A DNA stretch of 64,000 nucleotides. Origin: a virus. Shown piece after piece: positions 57,006-64,000 of this stretch. Position 1 is the stretch's first letter; each line of letters starts with the position of its first letter. Below the pieces are notes generated by a model. It did no database searches, was not told the DNA's origin, and saw only the letters and a program-made list of their open reading frames with translations. The position numbers were made by a program, and so were the translations under genes. Location of the stretch: positions 1 to 64,000 of the IMG/VR virus record IMGVR_UViG_3300046048_000257. The stretch is one strand, 5' to 3'.

Positions 57006-57847
57006 TGCACTCCTATCTGACTAATGGTTTTGTGCCCATGGCTGAGGTATTTTTATTGAGTCTGCATAAGGTTATGGGCACAGCGGCGCCTCTGGTGTGG
57101 CTGGATACCCGGAGCCTGAGCCCGGTGCAGATACAAAGCCTGCGGCTGTGTTACCCGGAGGAGCTGCTGCATATCGTAAACAGGTCTATACCTATGGAGG
57201 ACTGGGCTAAGCAGGCGGGAGTGGATGTACCCACCCTTAGGAAATATAAGCGGGAGTGTGAGGGCCGTTTTGTATCGAATAAAAACCGGGTATGGAAACT
57301 AATGACCGCTGGTGATGACCGGATAAAAGCGCTGTATGATTTAATATGGGGTGTGCCCACCCGGCCACGTAATGAGTTACCAGACTGGGAGGGCGTTATG
57401 CCCAATTTTGTAGCACATTTTGATATTGATACACTTTTTAGGCGCCCGCTGGAGGGCCTGCCTGCTATGATGGAGGAGGCTGATATATGGCTTAAACTGA
57501 GGCCGGGGCACCCCACGCTTAAGGCCCGGATAACCATAGACTGTATTTTTTTAAAAGGCAGTAATGGGGTACGGCATTTTTTTGACCGGTGGCGGTATCA
57601 CATAGACCGTGTGCCCCCTCCACAGCGCCCGGTAGGCTGGGGGCAGGCCAGCTGCTGGCACGGATTTACTGAGGTAATGCCGGACCTGAAATATAGCACC
57701 CTGCCTTTATCTTACGGCCTACCGGGCCGTAACCATCCTGATGATGTAATATGGACCGGTAATGTGCATAAGCTAACTAAGGATGATTGTGTAAAACTAT
57801 TCAAAAGGGAGCTAAAACATGGCCCGTATAATAGTGCTGGGCGGTGA
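56999..57847 (+). CDS. GT-A-like glycosyltransferase
   Basis: 282 residues. YLTNGFVPMAEVFLLSLHK is the usual N-terminal strand-helix of GT-A enzymes, and NFVAHFDIDTLFRRPLEG contains the D-x-D metal/nucleotide motif. LPDWEGVMPN precedes it. The exact family was not recognised. Overlaps both neighbours, so one operon. Donor and acceptor unknown. Confidence 0.7.
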   Translation: MLVHSYLTNGFVPMAEVFLLSLHKVMGTAAPLVWLDTRSLSPVQIQSLRLCYPEELLHIVNRSIPMEDWAKQAGVDVPTLRKYKRECEGRFVSNKNRVWKLMTAGDDRIKALYDLIWGVPTRPRNELPDWEGVMPNFVAHFDIDTLFRRPLEGLPAMMEEADIWLKLRPGHPTLKARITIDCIFLKGSNGVRHFFDRWRYHIDRVPPPQRPVGWGQASCWHGFTEVMPDLKYSTLPLSYGLPGRNHPDDVIWTGNVHKLTKDDCVKLFKRELKHGPYNSAGR

Positions 57848-59054
57848 TGGATTTTGTGGCTGGCCCACTGCGCTGCACCTGAGTGCAGCCGGATATGATG
57901 TAACTGTGGTGGATAACTTTAGCAGGCGCACCATAGATGTGGAGCTGGGCTGTGGGAGCTTAACCCCCATAACCACTATGGATAACCGGGTAAACCGGTG
58001 GCGTAAGCTAACTGGCAAAAAGCTATTTTTTAAGCGGGTGGATATAGCCCGTAATTATCATGGCCTGTATGATGTGTTAAAAAAGCTGGAGCCAGATGCA
58101 GTGGTACATTTTGCAGAGCAGCGGGCAGCTCCGTACTCCATGAAAAACGCAGCGCATAAACTTTACACGGTGCGTAATAATATCATGGCCACCCATAACC
58201 TGCTGTGCGCTCTGGTGGACCTCCGGCTGGATACGCACGTGGTGCATTTAGGCACCACAGGAGTGTATGGATACAGCGGTGACTCAGATTTTAAAATACC
58301 GGAGGGGTATATAGATGCTGAGCTGCGCAGCGGTGAGCACACTTTAGTTAAGCAGATAATGTACCCGCCAGACCCCGGCAGCGTTTATCACATGACCAAG
58401 GTAATGGATGGCATGCTGTTTTATTACTATAATAAAAATGACCGCATGCGAATAACAGACCTGCACCAAGGTGTGGTTTGGGGCACTGAAACAGAGGATA
58501 CAGCCCTGCACCCGGAGCTGGTTAACCGCTATGACTATGATGGTGATTATGGCACGGTGCTTAACCGCTTTATCATGCAGGGCGCCACAGGCCACCCGCT
58601 TACAGTGTACGGTACCGGTGAGCAGGTCCGGGCATTTATCCATATACAGAATACCGTGCAGTGTGTGCGGATGGCCATAGAGGCGCCGCCTGAGCGCTCA
58701 CGTGTGCATGTTTTTAATCAGACCACGGAGCAGCTTAGGCTTATGGACTTAGCGCAGCGTATAGCGCAAATAACAGGCGCTGAAATACGTTTTTATGCTA
58801 ACCCACGGGTGGAGGCGGTAAGTAATGCGCTGCGGCTGGATAATGCCCAGTTTTTGGATTTAGGGCTGGAGCCCATAACTTTGAGTGATGACCAGATACT
58901 TAAAGCGCTGGAGGTGGTGCACCGGCATAAGGACCGGGTTAACTTTAAGCACATTATATGCACCAGCACATGGCGCCATGATATTGAGGTGGACCATAAA
59001 GGAGTAGCCGGTGAGTTTCAACAGCAGGCAGCTGGTAAAGCTGCTAACGGATAG
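57819..59054 (+). CDS. UDP-sulfoquinovose synthase (SqdB/SQD1 family)
   Basis: 411 residues, close to plant and bacterial SQD1/SqdB. Makes UDP-sulfoquinovose from UDP-glucose and sulfite (or a sulfite donor) with bound NAD. GGDGFCGWPTALHLS at residues 8-22 binds NAD; RRTIDVELGCGSLTP, VVHFAEQRAAPYSMK, HLGTTGVYGY, SVYHMTK and RITDLHQGVVWGTETEDT are hallmark SQD1 segments. Catalytic Thr146 (or 147), Tyr190 and Lys194 are present. Known role elsewhere: sulfolipid (SQDG) head group and archaeal/bacterial glycan sugar. In a phage it most likely feeds the adjacent glycosyltransferases. Full length, no truncation. Confidence 0.92.
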   Translation: MARIIVLGGDGFCGWPTALHLSAAGYDVTVVDNFSRRTIDVELGCGSLTPITTMDNRVNRWRKLTGKKLFFKRVDIARNYHGLYDVLKKLEPDAVVHFAEQRAAPYSMKNAAHKLYTVRNNIMATHNLLCALVDLRLDTHVVHLGTTGVYGYSGDSDFKIPEGYIDAELRSGEHTLVKQIMYPPDPGSVYHMTKVMDGMLFYYYNKNDRMRITDLHQGVVWGTETEDTALHPELVNRYDYDGDYGTVLNRFIMQGATGHPLTVYGTGEQVRAFIHIQNTVQCVRMAIEAPPERSRVHVFNQTTEQLRLMDLAQRIAQITGAEIRFYANPRVEAVSNALRLDNAQFLDLGLEPITLSDDQILKALEVVHRHKDRVNFKHIICTSTWRHDIEVDHKGVAGEFQQQAAGKAANG

Positions 59055-59565
59055 ACCCCATGAGGTAGGAGCAGAGGTGGGTGTATTTAGAGGTGATACC
59101 TCTAAAGGCCTGCTGGAGGCTCTGCCCGGTTTGCGTAAATTGATATGTGTGGACCCGTGGACTGAGCTGGATGAGTTTAAGCGCCACTGCCCTAATAAAG
59201 CAGGGTATGTATATAATGCTAACTGGGCACACATACGGGACCGTTTTGTTAAGCATGTGATGGGGCCCTATGGTGAGCGGGTGCTGCCCCTCCAGATGCT
59301 AAGCACGCATGCAGCGGACCTGCTACCTAACAGTGGGCTGGACTTTGTTTTTATAGATGGTAACCATGGATACCCTTATGTACGTGAGGATATAATAGCG
59401 TGGTGGCCTAAAGTAAAGCCGGGTGGGCTCATAGCAGGTGATGACTATATTAATAAACCTACTTACGGAGTAATACAGGCGGTGCATGAGCTGTTTAATG
59501 GGGCGCATGGCAATAGGGGCCGCATATGGTTTGTGCGTAAGGATAACGTAACTTTAAACGTGTAA
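59011..59565 (+). CDS. class I SAM methyltransferase (Methyltransf_24-like)
   Basis: 184 residues. GAEVGVFRGDTSKGLL is AdoMet motif I, KLICVDPWTE is motif II, and FVFIDGNHGYPYVREDI with KPGGLIAGDDY completes the pattern of small sugar- or metabolite-methylating enzymes. GTG 59011 lies 6 bases after AAAGGAG and inside the sulfoquinovose synthase gene. Likely O-methylates a sugar in the same glycan. Related in fold to the enzyme at 27590. Confidence 0.8.
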   Translation: MSFNSRQLVKLLTDRPHEVGAEVGVFRGDTSKGLLEALPGLRKLICVDPWTELDEFKRHCPNKAGYVYNANWAHIRDRFVKHVMGPYGERVLPLQMLSTHAADLLPNSGLDFVFIDGNHGYPYVREDIIAWWPKVKPGGLIAGDDYINKPTYGVIQAVHELFNGAHGNRGRIWFVRKDNVTLNV

Positions 59566-59573
59566 AGGAGGCC

Positions 59574-60263
59574 ATGATGATAGTTTTAGTGGTAGGCATG
59601 CACAGGAGCGGTACCAGTGCGCTGGCTGGCATGCTACACAGTAATGGTATCATAATGGGCCGGGAGGGTAGCTGGTACCCGCCCCCTATGAAAGAAAACC
59701 CTAAGGGCTTTTATGAAAATAAGGAGTTTAGGGTGCTAAATGACCAGATACTGCGGGACCATGCGTATAGGGTGAAAAGTTTTGACCCGGTTGTGCCTAC
59801 TATAACGGTGGAGCGGGTAAGATATGAAACCCGGATGCAGATGCAGATACTGGTGGAGGAGTATGATAGAACGTATGCAGACTGGGGCTTTAAGGACCCC
59901 CGGACCTGCCTAACCCTGCCCATATGGCTGGGGGTGATAGGTGCGGCGGGTATTAACTCAGAGGATGTGCGGATACTATTAACGTGCAGGCCCACTGATG
60001 ATATAGTGGGCAGTATGCTGCGCCGTGGTAATAAGGAGCGGGAGGGTGGGCAGTTTAGGGATTTAGCCATAGCCTACCAAAAGGCGGCGCTGGAGGCCTG
60101 TAATGGCTGGGTAAAATACAAAACTGTGGATTATGCGGACCTGATGTATAGGACCAAGGCCACGGCGCTTATCATTAGTGAGTTTATAGGGCGCTCCATA
60201 GATGATACTGAGCACATAACCCCGGAGCTGGCCGATAGGGCCAAAAGGAGGAGCCATGGATAA
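59574..60263 (+). CDS. sulfotransferase family protein 2
   Basis: 229 residues. VVGMHRSGTSALAGML is the 5'-phosphosulfate loop of PAPS sulfotransferases (P-R-S-G-T-S type, with His for Pro), and CRPTDDIVGSMLRR matches the 3'-phosphate-binding region. GFYENKEF and WGFKDPRTCLTLP are further features shared with carbohydrate sulfotransferases. Located between sugar enzymes, so an O-sulfated sugar is the likely product. Kinases sharing the P-loop are a remote alternative. AAAGGAGG upstream. Confidence 0.75.
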   Translation: MMIVLVVGMHRSGTSALAGMLHSNGIIMGREGSWYPPPMKENPKGFYENKEFRVLNDQILRDHAYRVKSFDPVVPTITVERVRYETRMQMQILVEEYDRTYADWGFKDPRTCLTLPIWLGVIGAAGINSEDVRILLTCRPTDDIVGSMLRRGNKEREGGQFRDLAIAYQKAALEACNGWVKYKTVDYADLMYRTKATALIISEFIGRSIDDTEHITPELADRAKRRSHG

Positions 60264-60843
60264 AATAACCGTGGGCATACCTTATAAGCCGGGGCGCCAG
60301 CTGGCTGCTGCATATAATGAGTATATGCAGGCCGCTACCACAGAGTGGGTGCTTATGCTGGACCATGACCTGTTTAATTGTAACCCTCACTGGTATGATT
60401 GCTGTGTGAGCGCCATAGAGCAGGTGGGCGGGGATGCTGGCTGGATTACGTGCGTAACTAACCGCATAGGCAGCAACAGCCAAAAGGCCGCCCGGTTTAT
60501 GCCAGATGACCCTCCGCCACAGAGCCATGATGTTACTGAGCACATAGCGTATGCCCAAAAAATGCACCAGCAGTATAACGTGACCGATGGTAACGGCCTG
60601 CTGATTAAGACCACTGTAAAACGCATACCGGGGGCCCTGAGCGGGTTTTTTATTCTAACCAGTAAAACTGCATGGACCGCAGCCGGGGGCTTTGATGAAA
60701 ACCGTAAGCGCCTAATGGGTGTTGATAATGCGTACAGCCGTGATGTGAGTAAGGCCGGTTATAAACTTTACTGCATGCCGGGGCTTTACTTTTATCACAT
60801 TTACCGTGAAAAAAATCGTTTTTGGAAGGGCAGAGGCCATTAA
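60256..60843 (+). CDS. GT2-like glycosyltransferase
   Basis: 195 residues. TTEWVLMLDHDLF holds the D-x-D of GT-A family 2, and LSGFFILTSKTAWTAAGGFD with ENRKRLMGVDNAYSRDVSKA is the acceptor-side motif and E/D-D-base region. N-terminus VGIPYKPGRQLAAAYNEYM is a typical start. Last enzyme of the operon; GGAGG precedes the ATG and it overlaps the sulfotransferase gene by 8 bases. Confidence 0.82.
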   Translation: MDKITVGIPYKPGRQLAAAYNEYMQAATTEWVLMLDHDLFNCNPHWYDCCVSAIEQVGGDAGWITCVTNRIGSNSQKAARFMPDDPPPQSHDVTEHIAYAQKMHQQYNVTDGNGLLIKTTVKRIPGALSGFFILTSKTAWTAAGGFDENRKRLMGVDNAYSRDVSKAGYKLYCMPGLYFYHIYREKNRFWKGRGH

Positions 60844-60869
60844 TAACATAACTTAACGGAGGTAAAAAA

Positions 60870-61340
60870 ATGATGAGCAGATTTAAAAAACACTGGATTA
60901 TGGCAGCCTTTATGGCCGTATTATTAACGGCCACGGTTGCATGGGCGCTGGAATGGCATACGGCTAATCAGGCCACGGTGGCATGGGATGCAGTGACCAC
61001 GGATGTATCTGGTAACCCTGTACCGGCTGCTGGTGAGCGTGTAACGTATGTGGTGTATCTGGCTAATGCAGCAACAGACCCCAATAAAACTAACCCTGCT
61101 GAGGTGGGCAGTACGCAAAACACCACGCTTACTTTTACGCTGGGCGCTAAGGGCTCATACTTTGTGGGCTTAAAGTCCGTGCTGGAGGCAGATGATGGTG
61201 CAGGTAACTGGACCAAGGCCAGTGAAAGTGAGGTAGCATGGAGTGATGACCCTCAGTATGCGCAGGGTGGAGTAACTTTTGGTATAAGGTACTACCCTGC
61301 CCCCAGTGCGCCGGGTGGCCTAAGGCCCGGTACAGAGTGA
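60870..61340 (+). CDS. secreted FN3-like protein
   Basis: 156 residues. A Sec signal peptide (RFKKHWIMAAFMAVLLTATV followed by AWA-L) with cleavage near residue 27 precedes one beta sandwich with VTYVVYLANAATDP and WTKASESEVAWSDD, as in fibronectin type III domains. It would be exported to the periplasm or surface of the infected cell, unlike other phage proteins here. GGAGG upstream; own terminator-like hairpin downstream. Role unknown: adhesion, superinfection exclusion or host surface change are possible. Confidence 0.7.
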   Translation: MMSRFKKHWIMAAFMAVLLTATVAWALEWHTANQATVAWDAVTTDVSGNPVPAAGERVTYVVYLANAATDPNKTNPAEVGSTQNTTLTFTLGAKGSYFVGLKSVLEADDGAGNWTKASESEVAWSDDPQYAQGGVTFGIRYYPAPSAPGGLRPGTE

Positions 61341-61364
61341 TGTACTTCAAATATTAGTCAAAAT

Positions 61365-61389
61365 GGCCCCTCAGGCCGCCTGAGGGGCC
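61365..61389 (+). terminator. perfect hairpin after secreted protein gene
   Basis: GGCCCCTCAGG pairs with CCTGAGGGGCC over 3 bases. No T-run follows; the sequence GTATATGAGGACTTTA seen also at 45496 comes next. Confidence 0.6.
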
Positions 61390-61430
61390 GTATATGAGGA
61401 CTTTAACCCTTACCGGGTAGGGATGGTACC

Positions 61431-61658
61431 ATGCCAGAGGATAATGGGCTTAAAAACATGATAAAGGACTTGACCCGCACGCTGGCGCCCTATGATGAGC
61501 GCAGCGCCATACTCATAGATGTGCGGGTATTCGACCACAGCGCCCCACAGGAGGAGCTGGCGCAGGAGTGGGAGGTGCTGCATGACCAGCCATATGGGCG
61601 TAATGAGCGCCACAGGCTGAAAATAGGGCGGATGCCCAAAGGAGTGCCCCATGGCTAA
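61431..61658 (+). CDS. small protein, paralogue of the gene at 22109
   Basis: 75 residues. Helical start, then AILIDVRVFDHSAPQ and HRLKIGRM, colinear with the 22109 product. Unknown function. Overlaps the HTH gene by 8 bases. Confidence 0.65.
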   Translation: MPEDNGLKNMIKDLTRTLAPYDERSAILIDVRVFDHSAPQEELAQEWEVLHDQPYGRNERHRLKIGRMPKGVPHG

Positions 61659-61860
61659 GGTGGATGTAACACGGACTGTGATGCTTAAGGCCAAGGCGGA
61701 TAAAGTGCCTTTTTGGGAGCTGGCACAGGAGCTGGGTATGAGCAGTGTGCACCTGAGCCAGTGCCTGAGGGGTGAGCGGGAGCTGGCGCCAGAACGCATA
61801 AACAAGCTGGAAAAAAAGCTAAGTATTAAGCTGCCTGATAAAATGAAAATAAAAGGATAA
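61651..61860 (+). CDS. small Xre-type helix-turn-helix regulator
   Basis: 69 residues. VPFWELAQELGMSSVHLSQC and the following basic LRGERELAPERINKLEKKL form a Cro/CI-like HTH. It has no dimerisation domain beyond the last helix. Likely controls phage genes; its target is not seen. AGGAG-type site GGAG lies upstream in the paralogue gene. Confidence 0.7.
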   Translation: MAKVDVTRTVMLKAKADKVPFWELAQELGMSSVHLSQCLRGERELAPERINKLEKKLSIKLPDKMKIKG

Positions 61861-61864
61861 AAAG

Positions 61865-64000
61865 ATGGCCATAGCCACTCCATTAAATTGTACCACGTAT
61901 GCAAAAGACAGCACAGGTGAGGCGCTGCCCTCACAGGCTGCTGCTGCCAGTGATGAGATAATTTTTAGTAACCCTATGGGTACTAACAATAATGGCAACG
62001 TGGTGGGCCCACCTACTGATGGCACGGCCACTTATGTGGGCAGGCTGGTGCACTTAGATAAGGGCGGTGCTAAGGACCAAGTGCGGTATATAACAGCTCA
62101 AAGCGGGACTGGGCCTGTAACCTGCACAGTTAATGAGCCGTGGGATAGCCAGCCCGCCTCAGGTGATGCTTACGGTATTCCATATGTAACTACGGATATG
62201 GATAGCAAGGGCAACAGCTTTAAGGAACTGCTTAAGCGGGTAACTGACTGGGCCGCTGCTGCTGTAATTGAAGTAAGCAGCGGTGGAGGCTTTGCACTGC
62301 TGGATGGGCACAGTATTGAAACTGTGGATAATAGCAGTACCACTAATGCAGATATAGTGGTGTATAGCGGCGGCAGTTTATATGTGGGGTATTTATCAGG
62401 TGGTAAGCCCGTAAGTGGTGGGTATATTGTGCCCACACCGGCTGTGGATGGTGAGCTGGCTTTTGATATTAAAAGCGGCGGATATGGGTGGTTATATGAC
62501 TTTTTTATGAGTGCAGTTAAAAATAACCGCTCATATTTTGCGGGCACAGTTGTGATGCGCCGGGCCAAGCTATTTAAGTGCTCATATCAAATGAATTTAA
62601 CCGGCGCACTGGAAATTTACGATAGCATTATACAAGGGCTGGAGGGCGGCAGTGAGCAGGTAACTGTGGATGGCTCCACAGATATACAGTCACTGGTTTT
62701 AGTAGCCGTGAATGGCTTTGATACTGATAATGATAGCAGCCCGGATACCATTACGCTTAAAAATGTTAGCTTTGTTAACATGGCCAAGTTTATCACGGTC
62801 TATGATGAAAAATACTGGAAAATAGTAAACCCTGTGTGGACCATAGATGTGGATACGCAGGACCAGATAGACTTCGTGGTGAGTACACCTAATGGTGAGT
62901 ATGTGCAGGAGCTGTTTAGCTTTGATACCCTGATAACCACCCCAGCGGGCACGGCCATACAGACCGCCCGTGTGCTCATTTATGAGGGCCTGCTGGCTCA
63001 GGATGTGCCCCACTATGGCGCCACGGATAGCTTAGGTGAGTACAGTGTGGATATTTTAAAGCGGGAGTTTACTAACCCGGATGAGCAGACCACCACGACC
63101 ACTACCAGCGCAGGCGGGCCCGGTATTGTGCCCACAGTCCGGGGTGATTTTGCGCTGCATATTTATAAACATGGGTACACACCCTTTATCGGCGCCCTTG
63201 CAGTAAGTGAGGCCATAGACCAGCCCATAGGGCTCAGCGTGGATAATGCAGTGGCTGAAACTAACCAAGCCACGGCACTGGCTGCGGGCTCCGGCATTAC
63301 AATAGAAAAACATGGCACAGGTGAAACTGATACCCGCCCCATGAAAGTGCTTAACTATGATGGCGGTACGGGCTCTGTGCCCAGTGTAGGTGAAACGATT
63401 ACGCAGGCCACCTCCGGGGCCTCCGGTACCGTGGTGGAATATTTAGGGACCGCCACGGAGGGTACGCTTGTGCTGGATGGCTGGAACGGTACAGAGTTTG
63501 TAAATGACTTAGCCCTGAGCGGCGGAGTTTCCAGCTTTGCAGCATATGCGCACCTGAGTGGTACAGGCAGCTTTTATGATGAGTACACATGGGAAATTAA
63601 CTGCAACAGCCTGAGCCTCCAGACCGTTTATGATTATTTAGCAGCCTTTATGGCCAGCAGCCCGGCCACGTACAGCCAGATACTGGATATAGTGGCGTGG
63701 GGTGAGGATGAGCAGAGCCAGATGCTTTACAGCGGTACCTCTGGATATTATACAGCCCGTAATGTAAACCTCACAGAGGGTGTGTGGCTGCGTAACAGAG
63801 GCAGTGGGACTGTGGCATATTTTACAGCGGATGATGGCACCCAGTATTACCCGGCTGTGCAGTACACGCATAAGCTAACTGGCGTGAGGCCGGGCACAGA
63901 GGTGACTTACATGCAGGGCGCCTCTGAGGTATTCCATGTGGAAAACGTAACCGCCTCCGGTGAAACTAATTTTACTTATGTGTATGCGGGTGACATAACC
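61865..64000 (+). CDS. large fibre/virion protein, 5' part (runs off window)
   Basis: Open for 712 codons to the window end with no stop. The N-terminal 130 residues (NCTTYAKDSTGEALPSQAAA; TYVGRLVHLDKGGAKDQVRY) are beta-rich, the middle is a Ser/Gly-rich beta-solenoid-like stretch (VVYSGGSLYVGYLSGGKPVS), and a short Thr/Ser tract is at about residues 409-415. ATG 61865 has AAAGGA upstream. Probably a tail spike, long fibre or surface glycan-active protein; it follows the glycan cluster and regulator. No catalytic motif seen so far. Confidence 0.7.
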   Translation, partial: MAIATPLNCTTYAKDSTGEALPSQAAAASDEIIFSNPMGTNNNGNVVGPPTDGTATYVGRLVHLDKGGAKDQVRYITAQSGTGPVTCTVNEPWDSQPASGDAYGIPYVTTDMDSKGNSFKELLKRVTDWAAAAVIEVSSGGGFALLDGHSIETVDNSSTTNADIVVYSGGSLYVGYLSGGKPVSGGYIVPTPAVDGELAFDIKSGGYGWLYDFFMSAVKNNRSYFAGTVVMRRAKLFKCSYQMNLTGALEIYDSIIQGLEGGSEQVTVDGSTDIQSLVLVAVNGFDTDNDSSPDTITLKNVSFVNMAKFITVYDEKYWKIVNPVWTIDVDTQDQIDFVVSTPNGEYVQELFSFDTLITTPAGTAIQTARVLIYEGLLAQDVPHYGATDSLGEYSVDILKREFTNPDEQTTTTTTSAGGPGIVPTVRGDFALHIYKHGYTPFIGALAVSEAIDQPIGLSVDNAVAETNQATALAAGSGITIEKHGTGETDTRPMKVLNYDGGTGSVPSVGETITQATSGASGTVVEYLGTATEGTLVLDGWNGTEFVNDLALSGGVSSFAAYAHLSGTGSFYDEYTWEINCNSLSLQTVYDYLAAFMASSPATYSQILDIVAWGEDEQSQMLYSGTSGYYTARNVNLTEGVWLRNRGSGTVAYFTADDGTQYYPAVQYTHKLTGVRPGTEVTYMQGASEVFHVENVTASGETNFTYVYAGDIT
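63089..63109 (+). repeat. Thr/Ser codon tract
   Basis: Seven Thr/Ser codons inside the last gene, placed like an inter-domain linker. Confidence 0.8.

Noticed and set aside
1-64000. tRNA genes, integrase or attachment sites
   Set aside because: No cloverleaf in the gaps, no tyrosine or serine recombinase motif and no attachment-like repeat was found, so a temperate lifestyle cannot be argued from this window.

Overview
The window is a 64 kb stretch of a double-stranded DNA tailed phage genome (or provirus). Every convincing gene lies on the + strand, genes are tightly packed with frequent ATGA, TAATG or longer stop/start overlaps, and almost all have strong AGGAGG-type ribosome sites. A tape measure gene and tail tube gene without any sheath gene indicate a siphovirus-like tail. 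A lipobox protein and a Sec-signal secreted protein hint at a diderm (Gram-negative) host, but the host cannot be named from the sequence. No tRNA, rRNA, CRISPR array, insertion sequence or integrase was found. The window is open at both ends: a helicase is cut at the left edge and a fibre-like gene at the right edge.

Layout. 1-22.9 kb is the replication and recombination region: SF2 helicase end, CHC2/Toprim primase, replication initiator or helicase loader, DnaB-like helicase with a zinc-binding insertion, a uracil-DNA-glycosylase/DNA polymerase A fusion, a UvsY-like coiled-coil protein, gp32-like ssDNA-binding protein, UvsX/RecA recombinase, FEN-type 5' exonuclease, a PD-(D/E)XK resolvase-like nuclease, and an SbcCD (Rad50-Mre11) system whose ATPase is split into two genes on either side of the nuclease. 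A strong terminator at 22968-23004 closes it. 23.0-36.9 kb holds DNA packaging and head entry: small and large terminase, AT-hook protein, a methyltransferase, two NlpC/P60-type peptidases, a sulfotransferase, portal, an RmlB-like sugar-nucleotide dehydratase, and a 1081-residue MuF head protein carrying a HEXXH metallopeptidase domain. 37.1-55.5 kb is the virion module: scaffold, major capsid, head-tail connectors, tail tube, a tail assembly chaperone with a probable -1 frameshift, tape measure, tail hub and a set of lectin- or discoidin-bearing fibres.

55.6-60.8 kb is the most unusual part: an operon with its own sigma70-like promoter encoding three glycosyltransferases, a UDP-sulfoquinovose synthase (SqdB/SQD1 family), a SAM methyltransferase and a second sulfotransferase. 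At least eight genes, most of them structural, carry Thr/Ser-rich, mucin-like tracts at the C-terminus or between domains. My working hypothesis is a phage-encoded pathway that builds sulfonated or sulfated sugars and places them on the virion (the Thr/Ser tracts being obvious candidate acceptors) or on the host surface. This is inference; the enzyme families and the tracts are what the sequence shows. 60.9-64 kb has a secreted FN3-like protein, a small HTH regulator and the start of another large fibre-like gene.

Genome-wide traits: GATC is almost absent (four sites seen by eye), Glu is mostly GAG and Phe mostly TTT, and one lectin gene (51166-52254) departs from this style, suggesting recent acquisition.
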